A DNA stretch of 64,000 nucleotides from Panax quinquefolius (Eukaryota; Streptophyta; Magnoliopsida; Apiales; Araliaceae), in assembly GCA_020205615.1 (NCBI GenBank), contig CM035169.1, positions 14,949,258 to 15,013,257 of the forward strand, written 5' to 3'. Positions 60,768 to 64,000 of this stretch are shown here, piece by piece. How positions within the stretch are numbered: the first letter of the stretch is position 1; the number at the start of each line of letters is the position of its first letter. Position numbers and translations under genes: made by a program. Under the pieces are notes generated by a model that was given only the letters and a program-made list of their open reading frames with translations, ran no database searches and was not told the DNA's origin.

Positions 60768-62115
60768 TCTAAGACCCCAACTTATTATTAATGAAATTTA
60801 ATTTTCTATTTATTATTTTGAAATAGTAAGGGTTGATGAGATTAATGTGGATAGTTAGGGGTAAAATACGCAAATATTTCAAAATAAGCAAGTGGTTATA
60901 AAATATTCATTGTTGTTCGGGGAATATTCGTTTGTCGTGGAATATTCGCACCGCTTGGGAATATTCGTATTTGCGCAGCCCAAATTCATGTGTGGGCCCC
61001 ATAACGGAAAAGCGATTGGATGAAGAAAACGACAAAATATAAGTGGTTTAAAAATAACAAATATAAGTAGTTATTACAGTTAATCATTAATACCGTTAAA
61101 ATACCCGGTGGTTAAAACAAGAAGATTACCACGACATTGCACCAATTGTTGATTCTTACGTAAGAAGGCACTACTCAATAATGGTTACGATAATTATCGC
61201 TCAAAGATTTTATTGAGTTAATAATTGTCGCGTTGATATTTTATATTGTCATTGTTTCAATAATTGTCATTACACAAGATTTTTTTATTATCGAAGCAAT
61301 AATTCATATTATCCTAATAATATTATTAGATAACATTATTGGCAATGTCTAGAAAGTTCTGCTTAAGGAGAGGTTTGGTCACCTAATTGCCGCCACCAAG
61401 AAGAAGAAATTCTTATTGAAAGCCCCTCTTTCCTGAACCGCGCTGTTGTCGATATTGTGATTCAGTAATATTATTTGTGAATAATTAATTATTGATTCAT
61501 ATGATGAGGAAAATATTGATTTTATGTGGATATAGATGGAGAAAAATTTTAATGTGACAATTGTTGAAAATTGAAATTTTATCTTTTTCTCGATAAAATA
61601 ATTCTTTTAAATATATTATTATATTTTAATAATATAATAATGGTGATATTTTTACAACGAATGTGGGATATATGAGTATACGAGGAGGAAGAGTATTTTT
61701 GTTGCAATAAATGTTTAAAACATGTTAAACATGTCGATGGACCCCATTTATTAACCGAAATTTGATTATAACTTTGTAAAATCCCTGCTTGTATATTTCA
61801 AGTCAATTTCTGCTTGGAATTTGGAAAACTTTCTTTCGCAAAGTTGTAGAGAATTGAATTTCCTATAAAAACTCATGAGATTCAATTTTTCTGATAGAAG
61901 GGCTATTTATTATGAATTATTGAAGTTCAAAGCTCAAATAATTGATTTTTGGAAGTTTAAAATATTTTAAATAATAAATACGTTTTTTTGTTTGTTTTGT
62001 GGGCTACAACATGTGCATAATGAGCTGAGATCAGATCTAGGAAGGTGGGAGAAATCTTAATATATATATTAATATTATATTAAATTTTCTCGCTTTGGTG
62101 TTCTAAGCATTTTCC

Positions 62116-62124
62116 TATAAATAG
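62116..62124 (+). promoter_or_regulatory. TATA box of the element E LTR
   Basis: TATAAATAG in the shared context TTTTCCTATAAATAG. Confidence 0.6.
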
Positions 62125-62400
62125 GGTGCTTAGGTTAGAATTGAAAATCACACCAGAAACTGAAGTTTTTTCTCTATATTATCGAGCGTATTCTTGTGAG
62201 TATTTTGAGTATACTTTGAGTATTATTAGACGGTGCAAGTTCCTTTCAGCACTATACCCGGTATTCCAGCTAGAAGTACTAATCTTTCGAGGTAAGGGAT
62301 GTTATTTTCTTCTCAAATGATATTATTTCTTCAATATCATTATGCTGAAATATTGGTTGGAACTTTTTATCAAATTTGGAACTTTTTCATGTCGGGGTTA

Positions 62401-62585
62401 CTATTCATGAGTTACTATTCACGAGTTACTATTCACGAGTACTATTCATTAAGCGTGAAGATTTTTTTTAGTGGAATTTCTATCTTTTGGTGTTGAGTTA
62501 CTATTCACGATACTGATTAGACTATTCACGATATCTGGCACTATTCACGATACTGACACTATTCACGATACTGGCACTATTCACC
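62401..62585 (+). repeat. Leader array of GTTACTATTCACGA motifs
   Basis: Eight or nine copies of ACTATTCAC in two clusters (62401-62450 and 62499-62585), with spacers of the GAGTT and GATACTGGC types. Same motif and same strand sense, relative to the element, as the 14-bp array in the 4-kb solo LTR. Confidence 0.75.
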
Positions 62586-63502
62586 AAAAATAAAATTTCT
62601 TCTCTTTGTCCAAAATATCTATTCGGATACTAGCTTTTGATTGTATCCATGTTTTGATCATTCTTGAATTTTACACCACCGTGATTATTTTTTTGAGGTA
62701 TTTTTGGACATGGATAAAACAAAGTACGAATCCTTAATCCTTAATCCTTGTCATTTTGTTTCACCGGATTCGCTTTTTTAAAAATATTTTTCATCATCCT
62801 CGCCTTAAATGATGATATTATTGAATATCTTTGGCTGTAAAAAAGATGAATGATTTCAAGAATATCTTTGGTCAGTAGTGCAAAGATGAACAGTGTTTAG
62901 ATGAACACGACTTAATCGATGAATATCTTTGGCTCAGAGTGCAAAGATGAATATTTGATTCCATGTATATTGATTGATGTTACAGGATAAAAGATGACGA
63001 TGAACTTTTAAATTCATACATGTAAGATAGTAGTTTGCATTCTCTACTTAACTCTTCTAATGAATTATTATTTTCACTGCGAATATTGATTTAAAATTTG
63101 TTGTCTATCAGTATTCTATTAGATTTTTCCCCTCAAAGACTAACGATAATTTGTTGTATATTATCTTAGTCATAATATTCTTTACCGGGCTAGTTGAGCT
63201 CACCCTTTTCCTTTTTGTTCTATTTTTCTCGTGAGGCGAGAATATAAAAAGAAGTATGCAGCTCTGGGTATGGAATGAAGGTTCTAGAGAGAGTTGTTTA
63301 GTAGTCCTCACCATTTTTGTAAAATAATGTATCAATAAATGTGATGAGGATTTATTTGAGTATAGATATTGTCTGTAAGATAATATTTGTATTTAAACTC
63401 ACGCGCTTTACCTGTTGTAATAATAAAGTTGTAGTTTTTTTCCACACTACGTATTGACAACTCGTATTGGGTGATGTATACCTATTTTGGGGGCGCCACA
63501 GC

Positions 63503-63520
63503 TTGGTATCGTAGCTTAGG
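63503..63520 (+). other. Primer-binding site of element E
   Basis: TTGGTATCGTAGCTTAGG begins two bases after the LTR; it resembles the initiator-tRNA-Met site. Confidence 0.6.
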
Positions 63521-63686
63521 ATATGATCTCCAAGGAGATCGGGGAATAGAACTAGGAGGGAGAGACGAGTAAATCCTTCGCTAAAGGTGTCCTACCTAAG
63601 CTTATTTTTTAGTTGGTCAAGATATAAGGATATTATGTGATATATTGATTTCCTTAATTAACCCTTTGTTTTATGATGATTTGAGA

Positions 63687-64000
63687 ATGTCGATCGAGAA
63701 TATTAACAATGGAAATGAGACCGTGGAGACGCCTGTACTTTCCAACGAGGAGAACGTGTAACAGTCGGCAATGTTCCTCCCGCGAACAACACCACTCGCG
63801 AGATGATGAACGAGGGATGTTTAGAAGTTTTTGCGCTCATGCAAAATCGCGATGAGGAGACTCGTGTTCAAAATACGAGAGAAATGATAGCAGAATTACT
63901 GGTTGTCACAACCAAGCGCTTCAAAGAGTCGGGACCACCGTAATTTAAGGGAAAGCCAGATCCGATCACGGCGAAAACATGGGTCAAGCAAATTACCAAG
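63687..64000 (+). pseudogene. gag 5' portion of element E (partial, frame-broken)
   Basis: ATG at 63687 (MSIENINNGNETVETPVLS) runs 24 codons to a stop at about 63759. Downstream, in other frames, LVVTTKRFKESGPP and FKGKPDPITAKTWVKQITK match the conserved capsid entry of Ty3/gypsy gag and continue past the window edge. Confidence 0.7.

Larger units (their letters stand above)
60768..63500 (+). repeat. 5' LTR of element E
   Basis: 2733 bases ending GGGGGCGCCACA. It shares with D and the 4-kb solo LTR the blocks GCAATGTCTAGAAAGTTC and GAGAGGTTTGGTCACCTAAT, and the ATAATTAATTATTGATTCAT stretch. TATA box at 62116-62124. The leader carries ACTATTCACGA and CTTTGG..TAGTGCAAAGATGAA repeats. Confidence 0.85.
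60768..64000 (+). mobile_element. Ty3/gypsy retrotransposon E, plus strand, cut by the window edge
   Basis: 5' LTR 60768-63500, primer-binding site, and the beginning of gag. It sits inside the pol of element D in the opposite orientation, so it inserted later. The first bases read TCTAAGACCCCAAC, i.e. TG of the usual TGTAAGACC changed to TC. Its 3' LTR and target duplication are outside the window. Confidence 0.87.

Noticed and set aside
1..64000. tRNA, rRNA or other structured RNA genes
   Set aside because: I looked for tRNA B-box-like and rRNA-like stretches on both strands and saw none; retrotransposon primer-binding sites account for the tRNA-like words. A covariance-model scan would be needed to be sure.

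Overview
The window is nuclear DNA of a flowering plant, most likely a eudicot: AT-rich, full of TA and GT microsatellites, with intron-containing plant genes (GT-AG introns, plant-specific families) separated by nested transposable elements. I cannot name the species from sequence alone.

Layout. 1-20034: a small foldback element, then two Ty3/gypsy LTR retrotransposons in plus orientation. Element A (344-9041) lies in a TA repeat. Element B (10067-20034) is flanked by the 5-bp duplication ATACA. Both have LTRs of about 2.4-2.6 kb and decayed gag-pol. 20191-22102: a MULE-like terminal-inverted-repeat element. 22561-44626 is the gene-bearing part, with four recognisable genes: a PRE/ILI1-type atypical HLH regulator (23297-23909, +), a class VII receptor-like cytoplasmic kinase (29079-34714, +), the retromer subunit VPS29 (36108-42169, +) and a secreted aldose 1-epimerase (42916-44626, -). 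VPS29 and the epimerase are convergent. DNA transposons sit between and inside these genes; the second VPS29 intron (4.8 kb) alone holds three, one nested in another.

44951-64000 is again retrotransposon territory. A solo LTR bounded by the duplication GTATA was split by a 4.1-kb hAT-like element, which itself carries a Tat-like gypsy remnant, and by a 4.0-kb minus-strand solo LTR (duplication AATAA). Next comes a minus-strand gypsy element D (3' LTR plus pol), interrupted at 60768 by a plus-strand gypsy element E that runs off the right edge.

The four genes have no obvious shared pathway: growth regulation through HLH dimerisation, membrane-anchored kinase signalling, endosomal sorting, and hexose mutarotation. 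I found no gene cluster, CRISPR array, RNA gene or clear undescribed biological system. The most unusual material lies in the retrotransposons: LTR-resident hairpin arrays shared by related families, a chimeric interior in element A, and a four-layer insertion nest that can be ordered in time from its target-site duplications. All gene models were spliced by eye from the genomic sequence; exon borders rest on frame continuity, GT-AG signals and family resemblance, not on transcript data.
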